Source: Eubacterium sp. CAG:274 (GTDB taxonomy: Bacteria; Bacillota; Clostridia; Lachnospirales; CAG-274). Taken from it: a stretch of DNA of 64,000 nt. The notes below the pieces were generated by a model. It saw nothing but the letters and a program-made list of their open reading frames with translations, searched no databases and was not told where the DNA came from. The translations under genes and the position numbers were made by a program. The stretch is taken from contig FR888507.1 in NCBI GenBank assembly GCA_000432155.1, positions 44,804 to 108,803 of the forward strand, read 5' to 3'. This document shows positions 18,059 through 27,457 of the stretch, in pieces (within the stretch, counting starts at the first letter, position 1; each line of letters starts with the position of its first letter).

Positions 18059-20296
18059 TTATAACTTTTTGAGTTTGCTTAATTTTGCCATGAGTTTCTT
18101 CTTGCCATACTGTGGCATATCAAAATCAACAGTAACTTCGTAATCAGCTCCTGCTGCACAAATATCAATAACTTGTCCAATACCAAATTTAAAATGTCTT
18201 ACCTTATCTCCAACCTCAAAATCTGGGTTATAATCCTGTGGTACAGGCATTTTATAATTATTTACTGGTCTTTTTCTAAAATTAGGTCTAATAATCTGAG
18301 GCTGTGGAGTTTCTTCTATATTTCCCTTAGCCTTGTTTTTTATTTCAACACCCTGAAAAGCATTTTCATAATCTGCTGTTGGTATTTCCTTTAAAAATCT
18401 TGATGTAAGATTTGAAACATGTTTACCATTGTGCATTCTTGACTTAGCAGTTGTAAGGTATAACTGTTTCTTCGCTCTTGTAATGCCTACATAGCAAAGG
18501 CGTCTTTCTTCTTCCATAGCATTCATATTTGCTGATTGTGTAGACATATAGCTAGGGAATATACCTTCTTCAAAGCCAATAATAAATACAGTGTCAAACT
18601 CAAGACCCTTTGCACTATGTAATGTCATAAGTACAGTAGTATCCTGGTCTTCTGTAAAGGCATCTACATCTGCCACAAGTGCTACATCTTCAAGGAAAGC
18701 ACTAACACTAGCATCATCTGGATTTTGGTCTTCAAACTGAGCAGCCTTATTTAAAAGTTCGTGAATATTTTCTATTCTACCATTTGCCTGCTCTGTGCGT
18801 TCTATTCTTAATTCTTCAATATACAATGTTACAGCCAAAATTTTATCCAAAATTTCTGATGCAGACATAGTTTCAGCACAATTTCTTAAATCCTCAATAA
18901 GTCTTACAAAGTCAGAAATAGACTTTTTAGCCTTTGGACTTAATGTATCAATATTTTCTACATTACTTAAAGCCTCGTAGAAGCTCATATTCTTATCTAT
19001 AGCATATTGACTCACTCTGCCAATACTTGTATCTCCGATACCTCTTTTAGGTACATTTATGATTCTTCTGATAGGCAAATCATCATTTGGATTGTTAATT
19101 GCCTTTAAATATCCAAGAATATCTCTTATTTCTTTTCTGTCATAAAACCTTGTACCACCAAAAAGTCTATATGGAATACCCTGTCGTATTAAAATTTCTT
19201 CCATAATTCTTGAAAGAGAATTATTTCTATATAATATAGCGAAATCCTGATACTTTTTGCCCTTTTCTACGCCCTTTTTAATCTGCTCACAAACATATTC
19301 AGCTTCCTTAAAATCATTATAGCATTGGCAATAAATAATTTTATCTCCGCCATCAACATCTGTCCAAAGTTTTTTATCTTTTCTGGTATAGTTATGCTTT
19401 ATAACTTCATTAGCAGCATCAAGAATTACATTAGTAGACCTGTAATTTTGTTCAAGTTTAATAACGCTTGTATTCTTAAAATCATTTTCAAAATTAAGAA
19501 TATTCTTTATATCAGCACCTCTCCAACCATAAATACTCTGGTCATCATCGCCAACAACACAAAGATTATGATGTTTAGCTGACAATAATTTTATCAACTG
19601 ATACTGTGACGCATTTGTATCCTGATATTCGTCTACCATTATATACTTAAAACGGTCTTGATATTTTTCAAGAATTTCTGGACATTTTCTAAAAAGTTCA
19701 ACTGTCATAAAAATAAGGTCATCAAAATCAAGAGCATTATTTTCTCTTAACTTATTCTGATATTCTGTGTATATTCTAGCATATGTCTTCTTAAAAAAGT
19801 CACCGTTTATAGCATTATCAGCATATTCCTCTGCTGAAATAAGATTATCCTTGCTATTACCTATTTCACTTAAAATATTTCTAGGAGGAAATCTCTTATC
19901 ATCAATATTCAATTCTTTTAAAACAAGTTTTATAAGTCTTTCGCTATCATCAGAATCGTAGATTGAAAATCTATTACTATATCCTATTTTGTCAATTTCA
20001 CGCCTTAAAAGTTTAACGCAAGTAGAATGGAATGTACTTACCCATACTTCATCGCCTTTTTCAGTAATGGCAGCAACTCTTTCTTTCATTTCTCTTGCAG
20101 CCTTATTTGTAAATGTAATTGCCAAAATATTAAAAGGTCGTACTCCCTTTTCAATTAAATAAGCTATTCTGTGCGTAAGAACTCTAGTCTTACCGCTACC
20201 AGCACCAGCCAACAACAAAAGAGGTCCTTCTGTAGTAAGGACCGCTTTTTTCTGCATAGGATTAAGCCTTTCAATCAGTTGTTCAATCGTTTCCAT
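18059..20296 (-). CDS. pcrA: ATP-dependent DNA helicase PcrA/UvrD
   Basis: This is a superfamily 1A 3'-5' helicase for replication restart and repair. The 745-aa protein has the Q motif (LNPMQKKAV), Walker A AGAGSGKTRVLTHR, motif II DEYQDTN, GDDDQSIYGWRGA, motif V TLHSAKGLEFD and motif VI YVGITRAKKQ. It ends with the Tudor-like EVGDKVRHFKFGIGQV segment that contacts RNA polymerase in Gram-positives. The start has GGAG seven bases upstream and overlaps the 3' end of the YerC-like gene by 14 bases. Confidence 0.97.
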   Translation of the reverse strand: METIEQLIERLNPMQKKAVLTTEGPLLLLAGAGSGKTRVLTHRIAYLIEKGVRPFNILAITFTNKAAREMKERVAAITEKGDEVWVSTFHSTCVKLLRREIDKIGYSNRFSIYDSDDSERLIKLVLKELNIDDKRFPPRNILSEIGNSKDNLISAEEYADNAINGDFFKKTYARIYTEYQNKLRENNALDFDDLIFMTVELFRKCPEILEKYQDRFKYIMVDEYQDTNASQYQLIKLLSAKHHNLCVVGDDDQSIYGWRGADIKNILNFENDFKNTSVIKLEQNYRSTNVILDAANEVIKHNYTRKDKKLWTDVDGGDKIIYCQCYNDFKEAEYVCEQIKKGVEKGKKYQDFAILYRNNSLSRIMEEILIRQGIPYRLFGGTRFYDRKEIRDILGYLKAINNPNDDLPIRRIINVPKRGIGDTSIGRVSQYAIDKNMSFYEALSNVENIDTLSPKAKKSISDFVRLIEDLRNCAETMSASEILDKILAVTLYIEELRIERTEQANGRIENIHELLNKAAQFEDQNPDDASVSAFLEDVALVADVDAFTEDQDTTVLMTLHSAKGLEFDTVFIIGFEEGIFPSYMSTQSANMNAMEEERRLCYVGITRAKKQLYLTTAKSRMHNGKHVSNLTSRFLKEIPTADYENAFQGVEIKNKAKGNIEETPQPQIIRPNFRKRPVNNYKMPVPQDYNPDFEVGDKVRHFKFGIGQVIDICAAGADYEVTVDFDMPQYGKKKLMAKLSKLKKL

Positions 20297-20591
20297 TATT
20301 GTTATTCTCCATTCGTTTCAAAATAAGATTATATCCACCGTCTCCATAATTAAGACATCTGTTAACACGACTAATAGTCGCTGTAGATGCACCGGTCTTT
20401 TCTCCTATTTCGCTGTATGTTATATTCTCTTTTAACATTTTTGCAACAGCAAAACGCTGGGCAATAGACTTTAGTTCGTGAATTGTGCAAAGGTCATCAA
20501 AAAATTTATAACATTCTTCTATGTTATCAAGATTTAATATACCTGTCATCAAATCCTGTACTTCTTTGCTATTTCTCAATTCGGCTATCAA
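20283..20591 (-). CDS. YerC/YecD-type TrpR-like regulator
   Basis: This 102-aa helix-turn-helix protein is related to TrpR and carries the family hallmark EKTGASTATISRVNRCLNYG. Homologues start near the local LRNSKEVQDL, so the frame extending to GTG 20636 is too long. A GAGGTGA site at 20597-20603 serves a TTG start at 20591. In Bacillus this gene also precedes pcrA; its target is not established. Its 3' end overlaps pcrA, so the two are coupled. Confidence 0.85.
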   Translation of the reverse strand: MIAELRNSKEVQDLMTGILNLDNIEECYKFFDDLCTIHELKSIAQRFAVAKMLKENITYSEIGEKTGASTATISRVNRCLNYGDGGYNLILKRMENNNNGND

Positions 20592-20665
20592 ACAAATCAC
20601 CTCATGGGTCAATATTTTACCTATGTATTTTAACACTTTATTTCATTAAAGTAAACTATTTTTGA

Positions 20666-20704
20666 CAAAAAAACAGTGTAGAAGCAACTTTCCTCCACAC
20701 TGTT
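20666..20704 (-). terminator. Rho-independent terminator of the DUF6465-like gene
   Basis: AACAGTGT (20672-20679) pairs with ACACTGTT (20697-20704), with a partly paired inner stem and a minus-strand run of seven T residues. Confidence 0.85.
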
Positions 20705-20716
20705 ACATCACTTTGT

Positions 20717-20920
20717 TTATATCATAAAAAAGCTATTTTCGGAGCCTTCGCCATTAAATACATAATAGCACTTCTTTTCTTCAGGCTTTAAATAAAGCTG
20801 AACTGTATGTAAATCCTTAACCTTATTGCCTTCTGCCTTCCAAATTTCCTTAGCAGTATCCATTAAAGATTTTGTATCTACAGTATCTCCTCTAAATTGT
20901 ACGAATACATCACTCTTCAT
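20717..20920 (-). CDS. Small DUF6465-like protein
   Basis: This 67-aa soluble protein has a VDTKSLMDTAKEIWKAEGNK helix and the sequence LYLKPEEKKCYYVFNGEG, a pattern I associate with the small DUF6465 family of Clostridia. No function is known. An AGGGG ribosome site supports the start, and the gene has its own terminator. Confidence 0.7.
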   Translation of the reverse strand: MKSDVFVQFRGDTVDTKSLMDTAKEIWKAEGNKVKDLHTVQLYLKPEEKKCYYVFNGEGSENSFFMI

Positions 20921-20979
20921 AAGTAAATTCCCCTTTCTCTAAACAAATACCTTAAAAATCCTTTTGTAATATAATACTA

Positions 20980-21627
20980 TTAATTTGCTGTTTTGTCAAT
21001 ACCAACAGAAATACACTCTATTTTAGACACAGATACTTCAAAGGCTGTTTTTTCTATGTAATTATTTTCATCTATTTTCTTATGGTATATTCTTGACTGC
21101 ATTCTGCCATACACACTTATGTTATCGCCAACAGAAAGTGTTCCTGCAAATCTAGCATTTCTGCCCCAACAAATAACAGGAATATAGTCAGACTTATTAT
21201 AAGCTCTATTTACTGCCAACAAAACATCAGCTATTTCTCTGCCAAAAGGTGTCTTTCTATAAACAGGTTCTTTACAAATAAAGCCTGTAAGTTTAATCTC
21301 ATTTGGATTGCCACAAAAACCATCTTCCCTTGCTACAATATCCTTTACAAAAACTGTAAGCATTAAATGAGTTTTACCATCTACATAATTATTATATGAC
21401 CTAAGTTGCCCCTGTACTTCCACTATTGAGCCTACAGATATATTTTCAGTAATAATAAGTCTTTCAGAAATTGTTACTGGCAATATATCTTCAGTATCGC
21501 TCAAACGCTTACATTCTAACTTAAAGCAATAAAAACTCTCTCCATACACTTGATGACTATATTCAAAATCTGAAATAATCTTTCCTGTCAAATGTATAAT
21601 GTTGTTGTTTTCTAAATTGTTTTCCAT
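20980..21627 (-). CDS. Single-stranded DNA-binding-like protein with two OB folds
   Basis: The 215-aa protein appears to contain two tandem SSB-like OB folds: one in the first half (IIHLTGKIISDFEYSHQVYG ... VGSIVEVQGQLRSY) and a second starting EIKLTGFICKEPVYRKTPFG ... VGDNISVYGRMQSR. The repeated strand pattern and TPFGREIADVLLAVNRAY are typical of SSB. It lacks the acidic C-terminal tail of housekeeping SSB. Its place directly downstream of addA suggests a role in recombination, but this is inferred from position only. Confidence 0.78.
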   Translation of the reverse strand: MENNLENNNIIHLTGKIISDFEYSHQVYGESFYCFKLECKRLSDTEDILPVTISERLIITENISVGSIVEVQGQLRSYNNYVDGKTHLMLTVFVKDIVAREDGFCGNPNEIKLTGFICKEPVYRKTPFGREIADVLLAVNRAYNKSDYIPVICWGRNARFAGTLSVGDNISVYGRMQSRIYHKKIDENNYIEKTAFEVSVSKIECISVGIDKTAN

Positions 21628-21702
21628 AAAAAAGCTCCCCTCGTTGTTTTAATATAGTCCATATTTATTTTTATTCAACTACTATTGCTTTTAGAATAGA
21701 AT

Positions 21703-24700
21703 TTATAAAATAATTTGTGAATTTAATTTTAACGAATATATAACCAGCTCTGAAATTTCGATGTTATAATTCATTTCCAACGCTTTTTTATAAAACTTCA
21801 ACTGAACTTCGTATCTTTCTACAAGTTCTTCCATACTCTCAACATTATCAGTTTTATAATCCACAAGAACATAGTCATCGCCGTCTTTAAAATAAAGGTC
21901 AATGATACCGTTTATTAAAATTCTATCTTCTACTTTTTTATAATTACTGCCCCAAAATTTTTCTGGTAAAATTCCATTTAACTGTGCAACCTCATTAGGT
22001 GTCATATACATTATAAATGTACTTTCTTTATGTATATTTTCAGCCGGCAACTTCTTAATTCTCTGTCCTAAAGGAGAATTGAGAAAAGCTACTATCTTTT
22101 TCAAATCAACAGCCTCTACTTCTTCAACAGACAGAAATCCTTTTTTGACAAAGGAGTCTACAGCATTTTTAACTTCATCTTCTGTACTAACACTTAAAAA
22201 ATCCAATTTTTCCAATATAGCGTGGTATACTGAACCCAGTTGGGCTGCTGATATTTTATCTGCATTTTCCTTTAGGAATTTTGGCATAGGATAAACTGCA
22301 TTTTGTTCCTTAAAAGAACTTGCTATTTTTTCAGCGTCGCCATTTTCCACTATTTCGGCTGTATGTCTTCTCTTTATTTCTGTAATAGACATATTTGTAG
22401 GAATTTGTGATGCAAATTCATTTGGATAAACCCAATCCAACTTTTTTGCAATATTAAGGTATTCATCATTTTCATTAATATTTTCAGGTAATACAATATT
22501 GCTAATACTATTTTCTTCAAGCTTTGAAACTTCTTCGTCTTTTATTAAATAATCTCGCATATTAGGGACATAAACATTTTCAATATCAATATAATCCTCT
22601 TTGCACCCCATTACAGTATATGAAAGCCATTTCATTATATTATTCTGTGCTTGCATTAAAGTAGGAATAAATTTTCCATTTTTATTTTGATATATTTTTT
22701 TATCCTCAGCTGTATCTAAAACTCTATCTCTACAGCCAATTAAAACAAGTTTTTCCCTAGCTCTGGTACAAGCAACATAGAATAAACGCATTACCTCTGA
22801 TAATTCCAAATGCCTTTTTCTCAATTTGCCTATATAATTTGGTATTGTTCCATAGGATTGCATTTCAAAACTATCTCTATAATTAATAGCAAGTAAATTT
22901 TTATCTACAAAAGCTCTTTCGCTTTTATCCATAGTATTTTCAGTTATAGAATCCCTGCCTAAACTTGCAACAAAAACAACAGGATATTCCAGTCCCTTAC
23001 TATTATGTATAGTTGAAATTTTCACACTATTATCGTTTGAAGCACTTGTTAAATCCTGAGCATTTAAAGAAGCGTTTTCTGCAAAAGCCAAAAATCCATT
23101 TATACCAAAACAATTTTTAGCATCATATTCTAATGCTAATTCTTTAAACAAAGTTAAATTTACTTTTCTATTTTTTCCATCAGAAAGGAATGACACATAA
23201 TTGTACAAATTGGTTTCTAAATATATTTCTGAAATCAAGTCATACATACTTGTTTCTAATGCCATATTTCTAAACTTATTTATATCGTCTATAACCTGTT
23301 GAGCCTTTTGCTGTAATTTTTTATTTTCAGTATCATTTTCGCAATATTTCAATAAGGCTACATAAATATTTGAACTATAGTCTGCTTTCTTTATTTCAAC
23401 CAATTCGTCAGCTGAAAAATTATAAACTGTTGAATATAATAAACTGACAAGAGGTATATCTTGCATAGGGTTATCCAAAACCCTCAAATAGTTAAGTATT
23501 AAATTAACTTCAAAGGTATCAACTAACGCATTTTCTAATTTAAGTGAAACTGGTATACCAGCTTTCATCAAATATTCTTTCATAGTGTTACCTATTCCTG
23601 AAACATCTGATAATTTTAATGTTCTCATCAGAATACATATATCCCCATATTCCAATTTTCTTGTCTTGTTAGGCTCATTCTTTATGCTTATATCCATAGT
23701 GCCTACAAGCTCTTTTATTCTATGAGCTATTTCACTAGCCTCATAGTAAGTAGCATCAGCATCTTCTGGTGTTCCCTCATAGTATTCACTACAAGGGCAC
23801 TCCATTTCACCAATTTCACTAATATATTTGACAATTTTTGTATTTTTTCTCGGTCTATAAATAGATACAATTTCTGTATTGTATATCTTATCATCTACAT
23901 TTGGGAATTTTGCCCCTGTTATAAGCTTAGTATCTTCTCCATAGTCTACTTCGCCAAGAGTTTCTGACATAATCCCATTAAATATATAATTGCTTGCTTC
24001 TAAAACTTGCTTTCTTGAACGATAATTTTCTGAAAGCAAAATTTTATAGCCCTCTTTACCATCTTCTATTTTGCCCTTATACAACTCATATTTTTTGTAC
24101 TTTTCATTAAATATTTCTGGATTTGCTTCTCTAAATCTGTAAATAGCCTGTTTTATATCCCCCACCATAAACAGATTATGTCCATTTGATATAGCTCTCA
24201 AAATATCATCTTGCAAAAAGCTTATATCCTGATATTCGTCAACAATAATTTCCGCAAACTCTTCAGAATATCTTTCTGCAACAGCAGTTCTATTACCATT
24301 TTCATCAACTAATATATCGTGACAAAATCTAGCAATGTCATTAAATGTATATTTTTGCTGTTCAAATTTTTTCCTCGTTAAAATTTTGCTATACTCCCTT
24401 ACACAATCAATAAGCGTTTCAATCAAAGGAGCTTGTTTTTTAAGTATTTCAAAATCATTATAGGATATGGATTCATACTTAGAAACAAAGGCATCCAAAA
24501 CATTTTCCTTAAAAATCCTAGCATACCCTTTTATTTCATTTGCAATTTCTACTGCCTCTAACTCTAAGTTGCTAGGTTCTTTTTTTCTTAAAGAAACCTT
24601 ACTAAAGTATCCACTTTCAAAAGTATTTTTTAAATCAAATTTGCTAAAACCTTTTGCACTTTCAGAATTAAAACTTTCATTTAATTTAGCAACAAAATCA

Positions 24701-25650
24701 TTTATAGCATCAACAACATATATTCCAGCCTTTGTACCAGAATTAAGTTTTGTCTGACTATCTAAATAAACCAATTGTTCCTTTAAATCTCCAACACTTA
24801 TATCAAATTCTTTCTTGGCATCATTAATATCATTTACATTTTCCGCAAACAAGTCCTTATATGCCTTAGCAAAATCTGATGTATAATAATCGTCTTCATT
24901 TTCTATACTTTCTATTTGACGATACATTTCCATCATTTTTTCAAACCATTTTTCTCTGTTGGAAAAGTTCTCTATTTTATCAAGAACTGACAATATAACC
25001 GTTTTAATATTTTCATCAGTATAATTTTGACACAAATTATCACACAATGCCATAAAGTTTGGATTTTTTTCCTGATATTTTAACTCCATAAATTCATCCA
25101 TAGCTTCTGACTGCATCTGGTCATTTTCCCAACTATCGCAAATTTTAAAATTAGGGTCTAAAGAAAGAGTTTCATCCTCTGTTTCAAAAATCATTTTCTG
25201 AAAATTCTGTTTTACAACAGTTGAACAATATGAATCTATAGTTGTAATATTCGCTCTATTTAAAAGAGAAACCTGTTTTCTCAAATGTTTCTCCCATTTT
25301 TCAAGTTCATTTATTTTATGTAAATTTTCTTTTTTACATTTTTCTTTTCTTATTTTTTTAATTTCATCATTAATAGCTTTTCTTATACGCTCCTTCATTT
25401 CAGCAGTTGCTGAAACAGTAAATGTAGCAACAAAAAGCCTATCTATATCAACCGGATTTTTCTCATCTGTCAAAAGAGAGATAACTCTCTTTGTCAGCAC
25501 ATAGGTCTTTCCAGACCCAGCACCTGCACTGACAAGAGTGTTCACTCCCCTAATATAAACAGCCTCACGCTGTTTATCATTTAAGCCATCGTCTTTTTTA
25601 TTTATTTCTTCATTTAAAGCCTGTGTTTTTAATTCCTCATTTTTATCCAT
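21703..25650 (-). CDS. addA: AddA-type helicase-nuclease subunit
   Basis: This is the large UvrD-like subunit of the AddAB double-strand-break resection complex. Visible are Walker A SAGAGSGKTYVLTKR, motif II VDEYQDIS, GDIKQAIYRFREANPE, motif V STIHNSKGLEYP, motif VI YVACTRAREKL, and a C-terminal RecB-family nuclease with GIIDLYFKDG and VLVDYKTDN. Full length is about 1315 aa, slightly longer than usual because of an acidic N-terminal extension. The start is uncertain: ATG 25650 lies 7 bases after the exporter stop, GTG 25671 lies within it, and neither has a good ribosome site. No addB is present in the window. Confidence 0.93.
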   Translation of the reverse strand: MDKNEELKTQALNEEINKKDDGLNDKQREAVYIRGVNTLVSAGAGSGKTYVLTKRVISLLTDEKNPVDIDRLFVATFTVSATAEMKERIRKAINDEIKKIRKEKCKKENLHKINELEKWEKHLRKQVSLLNRANITTIDSYCSTVVKQNFQKMIFETEDETLSLDPNFKICDSWENDQMQSEAMDEFMELKYQEKNPNFMALCDNLCQNYTDENIKTVILSVLDKIENFSNREKWFEKMMEMYRQIESIENEDDYYTSDFAKAYKDLFAENVNDINDAKKEFDISVGDLKEQLVYLDSQTKLNSGTKAGIYVVDAINDFVAKLNESFNSESAKGFSKFDLKNTFESGYFSKVSLRKKEPSNLELEAVEIANEIKGYARIFKENVLDAFVSKYESISYNDFEILKKQAPLIETLIDCVREYSKILTRKKFEQQKYTFNDIARFCHDILVDENGNRTAVAERYSEEFAEIIVDEYQDISFLQDDILRAISNGHNLFMVGDIKQAIYRFREANPEIFNEKYKKYELYKGKIEDGKEGYKILLSENYRSRKQVLEASNYIFNGIMSETLGEVDYGEDTKLITGAKFPNVDDKIYNTEIVSIYRPRKNTKIVKYISEIGEMECPCSEYYEGTPEDADATYYEASEIAHRIKELVGTMDISIKNEPNKTRKLEYGDICILMRTLKLSDVSGIGNTMKEYLMKAGIPVSLKLENALVDTFEVNLILNYLRVLDNPMQDIPLVSLLYSTVYNFSADELVEIKKADYSSNIYVALLKYCENDTENKKLQQKAQQVIDDINKFRNMALETSMYDLISEIYLETNLYNYVSFLSDGKNRKVNLTLFKELALEYDAKNCFGINGFLAFAENASLNAQDLTSASNDNSVKISTIHNSKGLEYPVVFVASLGRDSITENTMDKSERAFVDKNLLAINYRDSFEMQSYGTIPNYIGKLRKRHLELSEVMRLFYVACTRAREKLVLIGCRDRVLDTAEDKKIYQNKNGKFIPTLMQAQNNIMKWLSYTVMGCKEDYIDIENVYVPNMRDYLIKDEEVSKLEENSISNIVLPENINENDEYLNIAKKLDWVYPNEFASQIPTNMSITEIKRRHTAEIVENGDAEKIASSFKEQNAVYPMPKFLKENADKISAAQLGSVYHAILEKLDFLSVSTEDEVKNAVDSFVKKGFLSVEEVEAVDLKKIVAFLNSPLGQRIKKLPAENIHKESTFIMYMTPNEVAQLNGILPEKFWGSNYKKVEDRILINGIIDLYFKDGDDYVLVDYKTDNVESMEELVERYEVQLKFYKKALEMNYNIEISELVIYSLKLNSQIIL

Positions 25651-25657
25651 AATTTTT

Positions 25658-27457
25658 TTACAAATCTTCACTAAACTGATTCATATAAAGGGAATAATAA
25701 AAACCTTTCTTTTCAAGCAGTTCAGTATGATTACCCCTTTCGATTATTTCTCCGTCTTTTAATACAGCAATTAAGTCTGCATTTCTTATTGTTGAAAGTC
25801 TATGAGCAATTACAAATGAAGTTCTACCCTCCATAAGATTTAACATAGCTCTCTGAATTTTTACTTCTGTTCTTGTATCTACATTACTTGTTGCCTCATC
25901 AAGAACTAGGATTTTAGGGTCAGCAAGTATTGTTCTTGCAATAGCTATCATCTGTTTTTGACCCTGACTAAGTGTATCTGTATCTTCTGAAAGCTCTGTA
26001 TCATATCCATTATTCAATCTTCTTATAAATTCATGAGCCTGTGCCAATTTAGCAGCCTCTATAACTTCTTCGTCTGTTGCATCAAGTCTGCCATATCTTA
26101 TATTTTCCATTATTGTACCAGTAAATAAATAACTATCCTGTAATACAATACCTAAGGTTTCTCTTAAACTATTTCTTTTAATTTTTCTAATATCTGTACC
26201 ATCAATTTTTATTGACCCACTCTGAATATCATAAAATCTAGTAAGAAGATTTATTATAGTTGTTTTACCTGCACCAGTTGGTCCAACCAAAGCAATAGTC
26301 TGACCTGATTTTGCATATAGATTTATGTTTTTAAGAATTGGGTGACCTTCTTCATAAGAAAAACAAACATCATCAAAATCTACTCTACCATTAATATCCT
26401 TTAATTCAATAGCATCTTCATCGTCTGCCGGTTCTGGTAACTGTTCCATAACAGTAAATACTCTTTCGGCACCAGCTACAGCTGAAAGAAGTGTGTTGTA
26501 CTGAGTAGCAATTTCATTAAAAGGTCTACCAAACTGTCTTGAATAAATCAAGAAACTTGTTATAACACCAGGAGTAATACCAACTAAAGCACCAACGACT
26601 ACTATAAGAGCGTAGGAACAACTATTTATAAAAGTTGAACAAGGTCCCATAAAACCGGAAAATATTTGGGCATTAGTACCTACTTTTTTAAGCTCCTGAT
26701 TGAGAACTTCCATTTTCTCAAGTTCATATTTTTCCTTTACAAAAGTTTTTACAACCTTTTGTCCTGATATAACTTCCTCTATATTACCATTTAAAGCACC
26801 TAATGCTACCTGCTGTTTTACAAAATATACTCGTGAGCGTTTTGTAATAAACTTAGTCATTAAAAATAAGAATGGTATTGTTGCAACTGTTACTACTGTT
26901 AAAATTGGGTTAAGGACAAGCATAAATATAAATATACCAATAATAGTCATTAAAGACTGAACAGCCTGAACTAAACTAACATTAAGTGAGTTGGCTATTG
27001 CATCAACATCATTTGTAACTCTACTCATTATATCACCTTTTGAATTGGTATCAAAGTATTTTAAAGGTAAAGTCTGTAATTTATTAAATAAATCTTTTCT
27101 TATTTCAAAAACTGTATTTTGTGCAAGATTTACACAAAGTTGTGTTTGTAACCAAGTAAAGAGAGCTGACAAAAGATACAATACCACAAGTCCTGCTATT
27201 ACTTTTGCTAAAGCACCAAATTTTCCCGGCAAAACATAATTATCTATAGCCGTACCTACAGCTCTTGTAGATATTAATGTTGTTAATGTTGTAAACAAAA
27301 CTAAGAAAAATACAATTATCAATTTCACTTTATGAACTGATATATATTTCCATAATTTTTTCAATGTAGCCATTGTATTTTTAGGCTTTTGAGGTGCTGC
27401 GTGTCTATTTCCTCTACCTCCACCTATTGGCATTGTTGACTTTTTATTATCTGCCAT
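25658..27457 (-). CDS. ABC exporter half-transporter (catalytically competent partner)
   Basis: The 599-aa protein has six transmembrane helices followed by an ATPase domain with Walker A GPTGAGKTT, Walker B ILVLDEATSNVD with the catalytic Glu, H-loop VIAHRLST, but an altered signature LSQGQ in place of LSGGQ. It overlaps the upstream half-transporter by 11 bases. The pair resembles BmrCD/LmrCD-type heterodimeric multidrug or lipid exporters; the substrate cannot be inferred. Confidence 0.92.
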   Translation of the reverse strand: MADNKKSTMPIGGGRGNRHAAPQKPKNTMATLKKLWKYISVHKVKLIIVFFLVLFTTLTTLISTRAVGTAIDNYVLPGKFGALAKVIAGLVVLYLLSALFTWLQTQLCVNLAQNTVFEIRKDLFNKLQTLPLKYFDTNSKGDIMSRVTNDVDAIANSLNVSLVQAVQSLMTIIGIFIFMLVLNPILTVVTVATIPFLFLMTKFITKRSRVYFVKQQVALGALNGNIEEVISGQKVVKTFVKEKYELEKMEVLNQELKKVGTNAQIFSGFMGPCSTFINSCSYALIVVVGALVGITPGVITSFLIYSRQFGRPFNEIATQYNTLLSAVAGAERVFTVMEQLPEPADDEDAIELKDINGRVDFDDVCFSYEEGHPILKNINLYAKSGQTIALVGPTGAGKTTIINLLTRFYDIQSGSIKIDGTDIRKIKRNSLRETLGIVLQDSYLFTGTIMENIRYGRLDATDEEVIEAAKLAQAHEFIRRLNNGYDTELSEDTDTLSQGQKQMIAIARTILADPKILVLDEATSNVDTRTEVKIQRAMLNLMEGRTSFVIAHRLSTIRNADLIAVLKDGEIIERGNHTELLEKKGFYYSLYMNQFSEDL

